This document shows, piece after piece, positions 1 to 11,258 of a stretch of 64,000 nt of DNA. Under the pieces are notes generated by a model, which was not told where the DNA came from, did no database searches, and was given only the letters and a program-made list of their open reading frames with translations. Position numbers and translations under genes: made by a program. The number at the start of each line of letters is the position of its first letter. Position 1 is the stretch's first letter. This DNA is from Chlorokybus atmophyticus (lineage: Eukaryota; Streptophyta; Chlorokybophyceae; Chlorokybales; Chlorokybaceae). The DNA is taken from the NCBI GenBank assembly GCA_009103225.1, contig RHPI01000026.1:696465-760464 (forward strand), read 5' to 3'.

Positions 1-936
1 CCCCCCCCCCCCTCCCCCCCTCCGTCTTCTCCCGCATAACTCCCCGTCGCAGTCTGTCGTCGTCGGTCGCCGCGTGTACATGCTGACAGCCTCGGCCAAG
101 CTTGTCAGTAGCCACGCAAGCACAACTAACCAAGAGTCAGTTAGATTCCTTGCAGCAACGCCGCAACAACGCGGTTATGCTGGGCATAAAATGCTGCGCT
201 GGGTTGGGGCCTCAACTGAGCTCGAGCTCGAGCACGCGCTTTGCCCGCAGCGGCAGAGAAAAATCAGATAAACAGGAGGAGAACAACTTCAGCTGTGCCG
301 TGTTGAGAGAAGTGTGTCGGTGACACCGACTCGGTGTGCTGTGTTTCGTGTGTTGGTTCAGTGCGTACTTGTTCAGTGTCGTCGTGCTGTGAAGCACGGT
401 GGTGAGTGGCATTTGATCAGCGTTGGCTCTCGACGTTGTTGCAAGTGCGCCACTGCTGGCTTCGCTGCTGTGGACTGCACCGGCCAGTTGTATGGTCAGA
501 TGTGCTGCCTAAGTGGTTGCTTGCTTGCTGCTGACTAACCGCCTTGCCATGATTGTGGAAATCAACTGTGCATTGCGTAGAGATCCACGGGTTTCTTGCA
601 AACCCTGCTTTGGTCGGTCGGTTGACAAGGACAGCTGATGCTCTGCCTGTCAACTGGCTGTGAGGAAGACGTGATGCGAATTAACGCAAGACTGCTGTTA
701 ATGCGCAACTAAGCAAGCATGTGATGGCTGCATGCTTGTATCCTGCTCAACGTCAACATTGCTGTTTGGGCCAATACTCAACTCCATGCAAGCGTCCCTC
801 ACTCAGATCGCCATGGCCAGCTGTCCTCCTGCATGCACATAGTCGCCATTGGACCGTGCACATTGCTTGTTGGAATGGGTGATGGTAGCATTGCATTGCG
901 TCTGATCATGCATTGCACGTCTTGTGCAGCTCCAAC
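1..936. other. Upstream spacer, no gene recognised
   Basis: The first 24 bases are almost pure C/T. The remainder is mixed sequence with only short open frames that have no recognisable motif and no convincing splice pattern. It should hold the promoter and 5' UTR of the beta-helix gene beginning at 937, but I see no clear TATA box. Confidence 0.5.
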
Positions 937-1153
937 ATGGCAAGCGCACCAGGCTTGGCGTTTGTGTTGCTGCTGGCCATTGCAACCGCATGCAGCGCGA
1001 GTGACGTCAGAATCTCTGCTCGGAGTGCAGTTGCGGCAGCAAGCGGGGGTAAGTTTACAGTACATCACCCTGCTGCTGTTTCGTCATTGTTATTGAGATG
1101 TTGTTTAAATGCTGTGTAAACGCCATATCAACACATATGTCAGAATGGATGCG

Positions 1154-1199
<46 letters not shown>

Positions 1200-3659
1200 C
1201 ACACCTGCCCGCATGCTCGCGCTCGCACACGGGCGCAGGCACGCATATTTGCACGCTAGCGGGCACGCATACAAGCTATCACTGAGTGATTGTACTGTGC
1301 ACCAAACTGTTGCTCTCTCAGTTGCAGTCTGCAGCTCTGGGGTGACATCCGGTGCCTACACAATCCAGTCGCAAGTGACTCAGTCCGGAGGCAAGACCAC
1401 CTTCGCGTACACCGTCACGCGCAAGACCACGCAGCGTCCCGCGCGCTTGACCAGCTTCTCCATCTCAATCCCGGACTGCCTGGCCACTGGACCCTTCCCT
1501 GAGTGGGGGCCAAAGGGTACGTGTGTTGCAATGTGTTAATGTGTGCACGCGTGTGCAGCTTGTACGCTTTGTCTGTGACTGCGGTTGTTCCTGTGTTCGA
1601 GGATACTGAGATGAGCAAGCTCATGTATGCGTGCGCTCGCGTATTGTGTGTGTGTGCAGGCATTGCAAGCAGCAATCCGCCTGTAGAGATTGTCAAGATA
1701 GGCTCAAACTTCTTCCGCTGGAACTTTGGGTTCCCCGCTGATGCCTTGAAGACTACATTCACTGGTGAGCAGCTGGTTGCAATGTGTGATGCACAGTTGC
1801 ACAACTTCACAAGCCGTCTTATAAGACTCTCAGCACCACACTCTACTCCTGGCAGTGACATTCGCTGGGAGCGTGCAGTCCGCTGGCAGAGATTTCATTG
1901 CGTGGAGCAATGACGGCACTATTGGTGGACACGTTGACCCAGGGGTCATTTGCGGTCCATCCGCATGCCAGCCAACGACACCAAGTATGGACACGCGCGC
2001 GCGCACGCACGCACAAGCTGTTATCACAGATTGTTTTGCAGATGAGATGTGTCAATAACAACTCATGCATGTCCTTTGTGTGGAAACCAACACTGCATCT
2101 CTCCTCGGCGTAAATCTACGGCAGCTTGCGGAGGTAGGTTTATATCACATGCAGTACACTCTTGTACCATCACACGCATTCACACATGATGGCACCCAAC
2201 AAGAGCCGAACCTTGTCCTATGCAGTTGTGGTAAGGACCTTCACTGAGCTCAAGCACGCTGTGGAAACGCCTCCGCCAGCCGGCTGCCGTCACAGTGTGG
2301 TGCAGGTTGCGCAAGACATCACGTGGCCGCGATGCTGCGTCCACAAGTTGTGTGGCGGGTTCCCATGCTATACATGTTGCCCTCTCAACGTCACGCGCAA
2401 CGTGCTCATTCACGGGTGCGGCGCGAGGAAGACCCTCAATGGCAACCAACAGGGCAATCTCATCATTCAGACGGGCGGCTCGCTGTCTTTGTCAAACCTC
2501 GTCATCCAGGGAGCCAACACCAACACCAACAACATATGCGTGAGTGGCTTGTGCACTTGTGCATGACGAAGGCCTCAGTACTACAAGCATGCGCCCACAG
2601 TATTTACTGATGTGGACGTGTGCGTGTGTGTGCGTGTCTTTGTGTGAAACAGAATGGCTTCACCGGCGGGCTGTGTACGTTTCTAAAGGCAATCTGTACG
2701 CACAAGATGTTACCTTCCAGGACAATATTGCATATGTAAGTGCGCTGCAAACCTTGCGTGTCATGGGATGGCATCCTTTGCAACTGATACTTCCGCACAC
2801 GCACACGCACACGCACACGCACGGACGTTGTGTGGTGTAGGTACTCGTTTGCTGGTACTGCGCTCTTATACTGACATTTTCTGATGCACACAGCAAGGCG
2901 CTGGTGTTTATGTTGGTGACATATACTCAAACGTCATCCGCGTCCGCGCACGCTTCAACAGATGTTCTTTCTTCCGCAACAAGTAAGCAGATGTCAAGCA
3001 CTGAACACGCGAACTTTGGTCACACAACCAGTGTGACCCGCCCGCACGCGCGTGCACACACACATACACTTGCTACCACGCGTTCATCCCTCACTCTTTG
3101 CATCATCAGGGCTGTGATACGCGGTTGCGAGCGCGTTCCTGGCAGCATCGGCGGTATCGGCGGCGGGGTCAGCACGAATGCGGAGGGCCGGTCCGCCTTC
3201 AACTACTGCAAGTTTGGCAAAGGACCGGACCGCAATGTCGCGGAGATCGGGTACATTGTTGGGCACCCCAATGGCGGTGGGGTGAGTAGCACAGTTTGTT
3301 GTTGTTGTTGTTGCTGTTGTTGCGTTTATGCATCACACAACAACATGCTCACAGGTTGGCTCATGACTTGCAGTGGCGCATCCAGTGTCTGACTGTTGAT
3401 CTCTTTTCTTTGTAGAATGATGTAGCAGGCGGCGGGACGGCGTGTCCATCGCCCGCAGGCATTGATGTAAGTGATGGACAAGTCCAATCATCATATGTAT
3501 TTGTGTGCCCCCCCCCCGCTTACTCACTCTTGCCAATAGTTGAGTGATACACCCTTGCTTGTGTCTCTACAGACGGCCAACTCCACTGCGCTCACCACAC
3601 CCGCGAGCTGTCCAGCACGTTGTCCCACAGGCAGCTGCCCCGTCTATACCAGCTGTTAG
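937..3659 (+). CDS. Secreted right-handed beta-helix protein, 11 exons
   Basis: The ATG at 937 opens a signal peptide (MASAPGLAFVLLLAIATACS). Exons by splice consensus: 937-1048, 1322 (or 1328)-1516, 1660-1764, 1856-1984, about 2048-2113 (unclear), about 2227-2539, 2653-2735, 2894-2982, 3110-3281, 3416-3466 and 3573-3659, stop TAG. The N-terminal half is a beta-rich domain of unknown family. The second half has the short Gly/Asn/Val repeats of a parallel beta-helix (SLSLSNLVIQGANTNTNN, AVYVSKGNLYAQDVTFQDN, GAGVYVGDIYSNV), as in pectate-lyase-like and polymorphic surface proteins, then a Cys-rich tail (CPARCPTGSCPVYTSC). I infer an extracellular or cell-wall protein; no catalytic residues can be assigned. 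The frame slips by one base near 2668, and exon 5 is not resolved. A TGTAA motif lies at 3707. Gene identity is sound; the family is unknown. Confidence 0.7.
1156..1204. repeat. (CGCA)n microsatellite in intron 1 of the beta-helix gene
   Basis: About twelve perfect ACGC/CGCA units lie inside the first intron. Similar TG/CA or TGCA tracts sit in introns of most genes here (for example 8391-8415, 29580-29620, 31090-31120). Confidence 0.9.
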
Positions 3660-4639
3660 GTTTGTCTGTGCGTGAGCAGCTTTGTGGCTGGAAAGGTCAG
3701 TTTTGTTGTAACTGTTATGTCAATAGTGTCACGGCGTGTTGCTGCCAAAGCATGTATCGTTAGAGGTGATTATGGCTGCAGTTTTGCGTAGGGTAGGCAG
3801 CCCCCTGGCGACAGGTAATAAATCCTGCGCACTTGTACTCTACTGTTCACTGACTGACTACAGGGTCTGGAATGTATAGAAGTGTAGTCTGTAGTGGATG
3901 TAGTATTGTGGTGCTGAGTTACTATGTACATGCACAGAGGCACAAGTCAGTGACAGGCTGGTATGCACGCAAGCATGCATGTGTTTGCAACTTGGTATGT
4001 GTACAAATCATTCATAGTAATGCACAAAGCAAGGCGATTGAGTCACAACGGACATTCACTAACACATGCACAAGTGCTCATGTCAACATGTGCGCGCACG
4101 TGCATACAGTACAAAGAGTGGATATGCATGCAAGTGCACTGGCATTGATGAGGTTGGGCAGCTGAACAGGGGAACTTGGGAAAGTGTTGTTGTTAACCTT
4201 TGTGCTGTGCCTGTGTGCCTCTGTGACTGCTACTGCTGGTACTCAAACTCTGCTGCATGCAGATTTACCAACTATTAGACAATTGCATGCAATGTTCTTG
4301 TTGACAAGAGGTGCTTTGCTTGACCTGCGGTGACGCGCCTGCAACTTGGTGTGCGAAGGTTTTCAATCTATGCAGTATATTCGTGGCAGTTATTGCACAG
4401 TAACATTATGCAATAAGTCTGCTAGCGGGCAAGTCAGTGCTCAGTTGTTACATTTCCAACAGCATATGACCACCTGTGAACAGATAACATTGCTGTCATG
4501 ATGATTGTCACACAAAATGCTGAGAGCAATACTTGCCATTGTTGCAATTGTTTTTGTACGCAAAGGCAGGAAGAAGAATGGGGCACCCCAAGACGCAAAG
4601 TGTGTCGTTCTGCACAAACAACAATGGCAGCAGGGCACT
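3660..4639. other. 3' flank of the beta-helix gene and spacer
   Basis: TGTAA at 3707-3711, 48 bases after the stop, fits a chlorophyte polyadenylation signal. The stretch 3770-3900 reappears in diverged form at about 6960-7085. Otherwise only TG/CA-rich sequence without a supported gene. Confidence 0.5.
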
Positions 4640-4715
4640 CAGTCCGCTATTGCGGTTGGCGAGCAGTGGTCAAGGCAAAGCTTAATGACTACTTCTCATA
4701 CCGCTGCACCATCAG
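4640..4715 (-). pseudogene. Fragment of tocopherol methyltransferase last exon
   Basis: This stretch matches 7845-7919, the 3' end of the methyltransferase gene, base for base with scattered changes and in the same orientation. Read on the minus strand it keeps LMVQ and an ending like ARKPQ-stop, but carries an internal stop. It is a copied exon piece with no coding role. Confidence 0.7.
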
Positions 4716-4879
4716 CTCCTCGTCCCTCTCATTGCTGCTCTTCCTTCTACTCGCCCTTCGCCGCCGCCTCCTTCGCCTCCCCAACCACCGTCCACAGACT
4801 CAGCTGTGTCACAACAGCCCCAATGCAGCCTGCCATTTTCCAGGGACATTACAGGCATGCTGCTACACTTTCACCAGCA

Positions 4880-5640
4880 TAATCAAGTCGGCGGCGGCGG
4901 CGAGTACTGGAGCTGGTTGGGTGGCGGATAGGAGGTCGAGGAGGTTTGTTTGCTCTAACTGTGGGGCGTGAGCAGAGGTGCTAGCGTTAGCCGTTGTCCC
5001 GCACAATTACCTCCCTCCAGCACTGGTAAGGTTTAAACCTGTTCTATACTATACTTGTGTATGGGGTTATCGTGCTGTGTTTGGTTCAAGTATAGTGGTT
5101 CTAGAGGCAGCTCTTTTGTCCTACACGATTGCCTCCCTCCACCGCTGCTTCTCACAACTAGCCGGAGGCGGCGAGGACGAGGACGAGGACGAGGGCTGCC
5201 TGGGTAGAGGGTTGAGGAGGTTGATTTGCGCTGTGTTAGGCGTAAGCAGAGGTGCTAGCGTTAGCCGTTGTATGCCGCATTAGCCTCCCTCCAGCGCTGA
5301 TAAGAAGAAAACTGCTGGACGAGTGCGGTTTCCATGCTCGTGCATAAGCCTATCATGCTGTTCGGCCTGAATACAATGGTTCTAGTGGCAGCCCTTTTGT
5401 TCTACATAGCTGCCTCCCTCCAGCGCTGCCTTTGTTTCTCAATTGCATGACATTTATCGCTGCCATCATGTACAGTTGACTTCCACGTGCATTGTGTTTG
5501 GCCCTAGTACAATGATTCTAGCGGCAGCCCTTTGTTCTACATGATTGTCTCCCTCCAGCGCTGCCTCTGTTTCTGCTTCTCAAAATTGCATGCCATTCAA
5601 CGCTGCCATCATTTGCAGTTGAATTCCACGTGCAGTATGG
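4880..5640. repeat. Degenerate tandem repeat block
   Basis: Two copies of a roughly 150-base unit lie at 4880-5030 and 5160-5303; both contain GTGCTAGCGTTAGCCGTTGT and end in CCTCCCTCCAGC. A second unit containing TTCTAG, GGCAGC and CTCCCTCCAGCGCTGCC appears at about 5098, 5379 and 5514, the last two about 135 bases apart. The copies are diverged, so this is old, imperfect duplication. Confidence 0.65.
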
Positions 5641-5744
5641 CTGCACTCGTCATAAACGCATTCAAGTTGGCAACCACGGCCGGAGGGCGAGCAGTCAGCG
5701 GATTTCGAGCAATCAGTACTGTTGGTGATGCCCCGCAGACATAA
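5637..5744 (+). CDS. Possible 35-residue presequence-like ORF
   Basis: The ATG at 5637 starts a short frame, MAALVINAFKLATTAGGRAV and onward, rich in Ala, Arg, Ser and Thr and free of acidic residues until its last few positions, as in mitochondrial targeting peptides. It ends at TAA 5742-5744. It lies directly after the degenerate repeats and before the inverted pseudogene pair, with no convincing splice donor. It may be the orphaned first exon of a lost gene or chance. Confidence 0.2.
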   Translation: MAALVINAFKLATTAGGRAVSGFRAISTVGDAPQT

Positions 5745-5917
5745 AATGGCAATCCTTAGGTGAGTTATGCTATGACCAATGATTGCATTGTAGTAACTGT
5801 TTGTCTAGGGTTTGCATGTCTATAGCGTGGTGTTAATACTTGCATGTGCAAAGTTGCTGCTACGTAACACGTTGAATGCACCACACGAGTTGAACTGACG
5901 TCAACTTGCTGCAACAC

Positions 5918-6089
5918 TTCGAATGGCTCGCACTCTATGGCTGAGCTCTGGCAACGTCTCCACCTTCAACACATGGCTGTAGAGCTCATCTGGCAAGTAC
6001 ACTTCCGGAGCAGCAACCACCTTCTTCTCGATTGTGTTGCCTTCAATGTTGCCCTTCAGGCCCAAAAATTCGCCCTTCAACGGTTTGTA
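5918..6089 (-). pseudogene. Left arm of inverted pair, unidentified coding fragment
   Basis: On the minus strand this arm reads YKPLKGEFLGLKGNIEGN, then EKKVVA, PEVYLPDELYSHVLKVE and LPELSHRVRA. The right arm (6159-6330) encodes nearly the same peptide on the plus strand, so the two could form a long hairpin with a loop of about 70 bases. I do not recognise the protein. The open frame stops shortly on both sides, so it is a fragment. Confidence 0.6.
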
Positions 6090-6158
6090 TGGCGATTTGA
6101 ATACCTGCTGCAACACAGGAGCGCCTGAATGGCTCATTAGATTGTTCCAACATGCAGT

Positions 6159-6475
6159 ACAAACCGTTGAAGGGCGAGTTTTTGGGCCTGAAGGGCAACA
6201 TTGAACGCAACGCATTTGAGAAGAAGGTGGTTGCTGTCCGGAAGTGTACTTGTCAGATGAGCTCTACAGCCATGTGTTGAAGGTGGAGATGGTGCCAGAG
6301 GTCAGCCATGGAGTGCGAGCCGTTCGAAGGCTCAATAAAACGAAGCAGGTCATCATGCACGAGGAGGCTCAGGATCTGCAAGATGTTGATGCATTATTCC
6401 ATGTCTGCACCAGCCCTTTGATCAAGCAAATTCGCTACCCCTGGGCAAAACGGTCAGATCCACGTAGGTGCGTGG
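6159..6475 (+). pseudogene. Right arm of inverted pair plus extra coding remnant
   Basis: The segment 6159-6330 is the inverted copy of 5918-6089 and encodes YKPLKGEFLGLKGNIE, then after a frameshift YLSDELYSHVLKVEMVPEVS. It continues beyond the shared arm with VRAVRRLNKTKQVIMHEEAQ, so this copy retains more of the parent gene. The frameshift near 6235 and the missing start make it a pseudogene. Parent family unknown. Confidence 0.55.
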
Positions 6476-6745
6476 ATGTTTGCATGGCTGTTGAGATTTC
6501 TCATTCTTACGGTGGATGATTTCAAGCGCGTTGCCAATTGGCGTAAGGTGCTTCGTAAGTTTGTTCGCGAGCCGGTGATGGTGGTCGCCATTGGCGAGTT
6601 GAACTCCGCGATGAATGGATTCAGCCAGAAGCGGATCAACACAACGTGGTTGTCGTGACTAATGCGCATCTGCGCTCTGTTATTTGGCCTACATCCTCGC
6701 TGATTCGCAAGAATGAGGTGAGAATAGACGAGGAGAACATGTGAT
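6476..6745 (+). pseudogene. Unrecognised degenerate coding remnant
   Basis: The plus strand holds a peptide-like stretch (LTVDDFKRVANWRKVLRKFV, then VAIGELNSAMNGFSQKRINT) with a balanced amino-acid make-up unlike the surrounding spacer. It is interrupted by a stop at about 6656 and continues in another frame. It may belong to the same lost gene as 6159-6475. No family recognised. Confidence 0.3.
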
Positions 6746-6799
6746 CAGTTTGCCCGCTAGTGCCCTACACGTTCCCCAGCATCACCTATTTGTTCGCAT

Positions 6800-7110
6800 G
6801 TCCACACACGGCCAACAAGGTGTCCAGCACCTTCTCGCAGGCCGCCCTGTGTACACTTACTGTTTGGCGTGTGCTTGTTTTTATGTGTGATCAGTGCTGC
6901 ATTCCTAAGGGCTGCACGACCAGTTTTGTCGTAGTTTCTAGTTTTGCCGAGGCATGCATGATGGTTGCAGTCTTGCATAGGGTAGGCAGCATTGGGATAG
7001 GTGATGAACGTGCAGTTGTGGTTGACTATACAGTGTATAGGTAAATGACAATGTAGGGTCTGTAGTGTACAGTGCAGTGGATGAACCTCATTTGTTATGT
7101 GATTGATTGT
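6800..7110 (+). pseudogene. Diverged copy of the beta-helix gene 3' end
   Basis: ACGGCCAAC at about 6817, followed by GTGTCCAGCAC, a CGCAGGC run and a TGTTTGG-like stretch, parallels the last exon of the beta-helix gene (3573-3659). The following sequence with GGGTAGGCAGC and a TGTAGTG/GTGGATG run parallels its 3' flank at 3785-3900. The coding part no longer reads through. It is the tail of a lost or truncated paralogue. Confidence 0.5.
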
Positions 7111-7851
7111 GTGTAGGGTGTGTGTAATGTACTGACCAGCGGTTGGTCAATGTGTTATCGTATTGACGTAGTATGTTGCACGGGCACACCTGTCCTGCTG
7201 TTGTCCTTGTGTCTGTGCACATGCACCACTTTAAAACGTCATGACATAAATCGTACGCCTATGTGCTTTCACGTGCACATGCTGGAATGCCACATGTATG
7301 CACTGATACAGGCAATAATGGACTGGCACCATTGCGCGCATGTTAGTTGGTGCGTTGCCTCAGCTGGGAATTTGTTATTAACCATTGCACTGCGTATGTA
7401 TCTACGTCTGCTAGGGGTGTCAAAAACACTACATCAAACACCACTGCATGGTAAAGGTTTACAAAGTCGATAGGCATATCCCATTCAATCGTTCTTGACC
7501 TGTACTGACAAGCATGCAGATCATTGTAACTTCTGTGCAGTATGTCACAATGAACGAGTACTCAAGCAAGGCGACCAGTGCTGAATTACTAAATTTCCAA
7601 TGTCTACGGCGCATGCCACCAGAAGATGCAAATCCACATGCGCACACTTAACAGAAGGCGACCATGCAGCTCATTGTCAAGGCTTTTTCTGCCAATATCC
7701 CTGCTGCCGCATCATAGTTCCTATCTCCTGTGAGCAGTACGTGTTGTCAACACGGCCAATTTCGGCTAAAAGAATTGGGGGTGGGAACTCAAGCTGTAAA
7801 TGAGACTTGAGCAAACTTTTCTGTACACACAACATAGCAGCGGCAAACCCG
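7111..7851. other. Spacer, no supported gene
   Basis: The longest plus-strand frame (7120-7473) is Cys/His/Leu-rich with TG/CA bias and looks like non-coding sequence. The right end is the 3' UTR of the minus-strand methyltransferase gene. Confidence 0.5.
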
Positions 7852-8388
7852 CTATTGCGGTTTGCGAGCTGTGATTACAGCAAACTTTATCAATCCCCTC
7901 TGATACCCCTGCACCATCAGGGCCATGACCAGCGCGCCCCTGATCGTGGTCCAACCTGCGCCAACATGACATGACATCTCTCCACACCACACGCCGACAA
8001 CATACGATAAACTGGTGTACACGCTAGCAAGCATGCCTGAAACAGCTGGTTGTGTGTACCTGATCTCAGCAGTCCAATGAAGCCCTGAGGGGTAAGGGCG
8101 GACTTGATGACTGCCGGCCAGAAAGGCGACACCTCTTTGGACCAATCAGTCGTGCGTATATCCTGCAAACGGCATCAAACACAGTGAAAACAAGCCCACA
8201 AACAAAAGCACACGCACCACACATGACACACGCACGCACGCACGCGCACAGGCACAGGCACGAACGCACGAGCGCGTGCTCAAACATACCTCTAAACCCA
8301 GATCGCTAGCAATGCGCGCATAATCCGACGTCGAGCACCACGCCGGCAAGTAGTAAGCGTCGCATATCCGTTTCAACAAGTCCTGTTT

Positions 8389-8419
<31 letters not shown>

Positions 8420-10361
8420 ATTGTCATGCACAGCTGATAGTATCGGCCATGTTAGAACAACATCCTTCTTCTTGCCATAATCACCTGTTCCCAAGGCTGG
8501 AGAGACTTCTCCCCAGGAGCCAAATCTCGATGGCACCAAGTCACAATGAGTATCCTCCCTCCCGGCGCCGCCACACGCGCGAGCTCCCCAACAAACTGTG
8601 ACACAACACCGGGCTTGTATGCCTTCTTGTGCATGCAGACACTCATGTGGACGTGCTGATTGAGTGTGTGCGTGTGCTTGTGCGGACGCGTTTACTGGCA
8701 AGCGTGTACACACCTTTCGCTTGTCGGGCATGTGCTCGCCGCTCTCCATCGAGTACACGAAGTCGAACGAAGCATCTTCAAATGGCTGGTTCAGCGCATC
8801 CGCAACCTCAAAAGTGACCTGCGTCATGTGAACATACGTCACTTAAATACCTCACATGCACAAATGCAATGGCGAGCGCAAAAGATAATGCACAAGCATA
8901 AAAGTAAGCATGCGTAAGCACACATGCACACGCGCACGCGCGTGCACCACACCCGCGTATGCAGGCTCACGCACACACGCACATGCGCGCGCGCATGCAC
9001 ACGTGTGCACACCTACACGCACACACGAACACTTACCCTGTCGGCCAATCCCCCCTTTGCGGTGATAGCGCGTGCCCGCGCCGCCTGCACGGGGCTCAGC
9101 GTGATCCCGACCGCACGCTCGCACGACTCGAAGCGGCGGGCCAAGTAGCGCGCAGAACCGCCGATGCCGCAGCCGGCGTCAAGAATGCTCCGTGGCTGGG
9201 GACCTGACGTGGGGTTTGTGATGAGTGAGAGGAGTGAGAGGAGCGAGAGGAGTTACTCAATGATGTGTCTAGCATACCGCGTGCGCGCGTGAGTGAAGTA
9301 AATTCTGCTTGCACACACGACTGGATGAATGTGTATGTGCGCGAGCATACTCGCACAACCTTGCGTGCGTGCGTGCGTGCGTGCTTGTGCTTGTGCACCA
9401 GCGCGTGTAGGTGCATGCTCGTATGCATGTGTGTGCATGCATACGCAATTGCGTGCGTATTAGGAAGTGTGAGTGCGCATGCCTGAATGCAATGCTGTTT
9501 GCACGCGCACGTGCACTTGTGCATGCGTGTGTGTGCGTGTGCGTGCGCATACTCATGCACGCATGTTTTGCTCATTGCTAACCGTCGTCAATGCGTGCGA
9601 AGGCAAGCGCGCGTTCGATCATTTCGATCTGCGCCTGGCGATCGTTGGTAGCGGGGCCGCGCACGCCGCCCTCGTAGTACCCGTGGTGCATGTGCTCGCC
9701 CCACCTGCGAACAGAATGCCATCACAACGCAGCGTGTGAAACCAATGCGGGTCAAGACAACAGCCACACAACAACACAAGTGTCGACTCGTTCACTCCAG
9801 TTCACCTCGCAGACAACTCTACTGATGTCCAACTTTCATAATTGGTGAAAATGCAATTGTGTGCGTATTCTACTACTTGTTGTACTCGTAACATATCTTG
9901 CACGATGACTCGAGTTGCTGTCTCAATGTGTATGTGTCTGTTTCAAGTGTTGGTGCAATGCTGGATGCATGCACGGCTATGCATGTGTCAATTTTCGTCC
10001 TGTTCAGTTGTGTCGAGTGCACGTGCTGTTGCGACTAAATGCATGCCTATGCTCACATGTCTTCCCAGACGCCGCTGCTGGCGTCATAGAACCCCGCAAT
10101 GCCCTCCTTGAGCTCCCTGTCGGCGTCGGCCTCCTTGTCGGCCACCGCCGCAGAGCCAGAGCCACGAGCGGTAGCTGTGGTAGCCACGTGGCGGCTATTG
10201 CAGCTTTGCCTGCTGCCCAGCAGCTTAGCCTTAGCCTTGGCCTGGAGCCTAGCCTCCGCCTGAGGCCTAAGTCCGGCCGCCCTACTCCTTCCGCCAAGCA
10301 GCGGACGAAGCAGCAGCACGGAGGATGGTGCTGCGACACTGGTGACAACTGTAGAGGCCAT
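7852..10361 (-). CDS. VTE4: Gamma-tocopherol C-methyltransferase, plastid
   Basis: It should methylate gamma- to alpha-tocopherol with S-adenosylmethionine in the plastid. Eight exons with matching phases: 10361-10057, 9704-9583, 9203-9037, 8818-8714, 8595-8485, 8382-8290, 8162-8060 and 7955-7852 (TAG), about 369 residues, close to plant VTE4 with its transit peptide. The first 70 or so residues are Ala/Arg/Ser-rich as in a transit peptide. Then come LKEGIAGFYDASSGVWEDMW and WGEHMHHGYY, the SAM-binding motif I ILDAGCGIGGSARYL (about residue 149), a QAARARAITAKGG helix, FDFVYSMESGEHMPDK, and a tail WTTIRGALVMALMVQGYQRG ending ARKPQ. HMHHGYY plus this tail point to the tocopherol branch rather than sterol methyltransferases, though MPBQ/sterol-type relatives cannot be fully excluded. 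A piece of its last exon is copied at 4640-4715. Confidence 0.9.
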
Positions 10362-11258
10362 CGCCGCCGCCGCCGCCGCCGTGTGGACAGGAGTGCATGC
10401 AATGCCGACGTGGCAGTGGCAGAGATCTGCGTGCTGTGCGCTTTACAACTGGCGGAACGCAAAGTCCACCAAAGCAAGTAAGATATGCTTACAAGGAGTC
10501 GTGTTGTGTAGACTCGACGCGAGTTGCCCTTCCGGCCCAAGAGCATGCAGGCACCGCACACAGCCAATATAACAACATGAAGCCTGCAGCCTGAAATGCG
10601 CTTCAATTGGCACTAAGCAGATGCTGCAGTGAGTCATGCAATTGACATATAGCCTCACTTGTATAAGAGCTGCCTGCAAGGTTACTTGTGCCAATGCATC
10701 ACTTGCATTTTCTGTACGCACACAAGCAAAGGCAAATAGATAACGTGGGGGCTAAGGGAGAGCTCACAAACTTAGACCTCTTAAGTTAAGACCGCCCGAC
10801 CACGAGGACTGAGACTCTTAGGCAGCAACATGCAGGGGCAGGCAGGCAGTAGACGACAGCAAGCAGTGACAATCCATAGCGCGCAGGAGACAGGGCAACT
10901 ACTACTTGCATCTTATTGCTTTCACATGGCCACATCAAACTGGCCATGGGCATGCTGTTACTAAACACCCCTTTGCTTTCAGCTGCGTTGTGCAATGGCC
11001 AATACAACCCGTGCGGTCAGAACCAAAGATACTTGTACAATACACAGAACCACTGTATGAATGCAAATTTGCTGTGGGAAGTCATAAAACTGACCAGCAG
11101 ATTGCGTACAATAAACAGACACAACACTCCTCACCAGCGCCGCTGTGAGCGCAGTCACACTGAGACTGTGTCAATTGTCAGTTGCTTGGCTTCAATAGCA
11201 GCAGTCACAATCAATAACAGCCATCAGGAAACAACACATCTCCATGTCCACACGCTCT
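10362..11258. other. Spacer between two minus-strand genes
   Basis: It should contain the methyltransferase promoter and the 3' UTR of the rhomboid gene. It includes a CGCCGCCGC run just left of the methyltransferase ATG. No ORF with recognisable features. Confidence 0.5.

Noticed and set aside
9096-9575. 159-codon minus-strand His/Thr-rich frame
   Set aside because: It is a CA-repeat intron plus methyltransferase exon 3 in the wrong frame.
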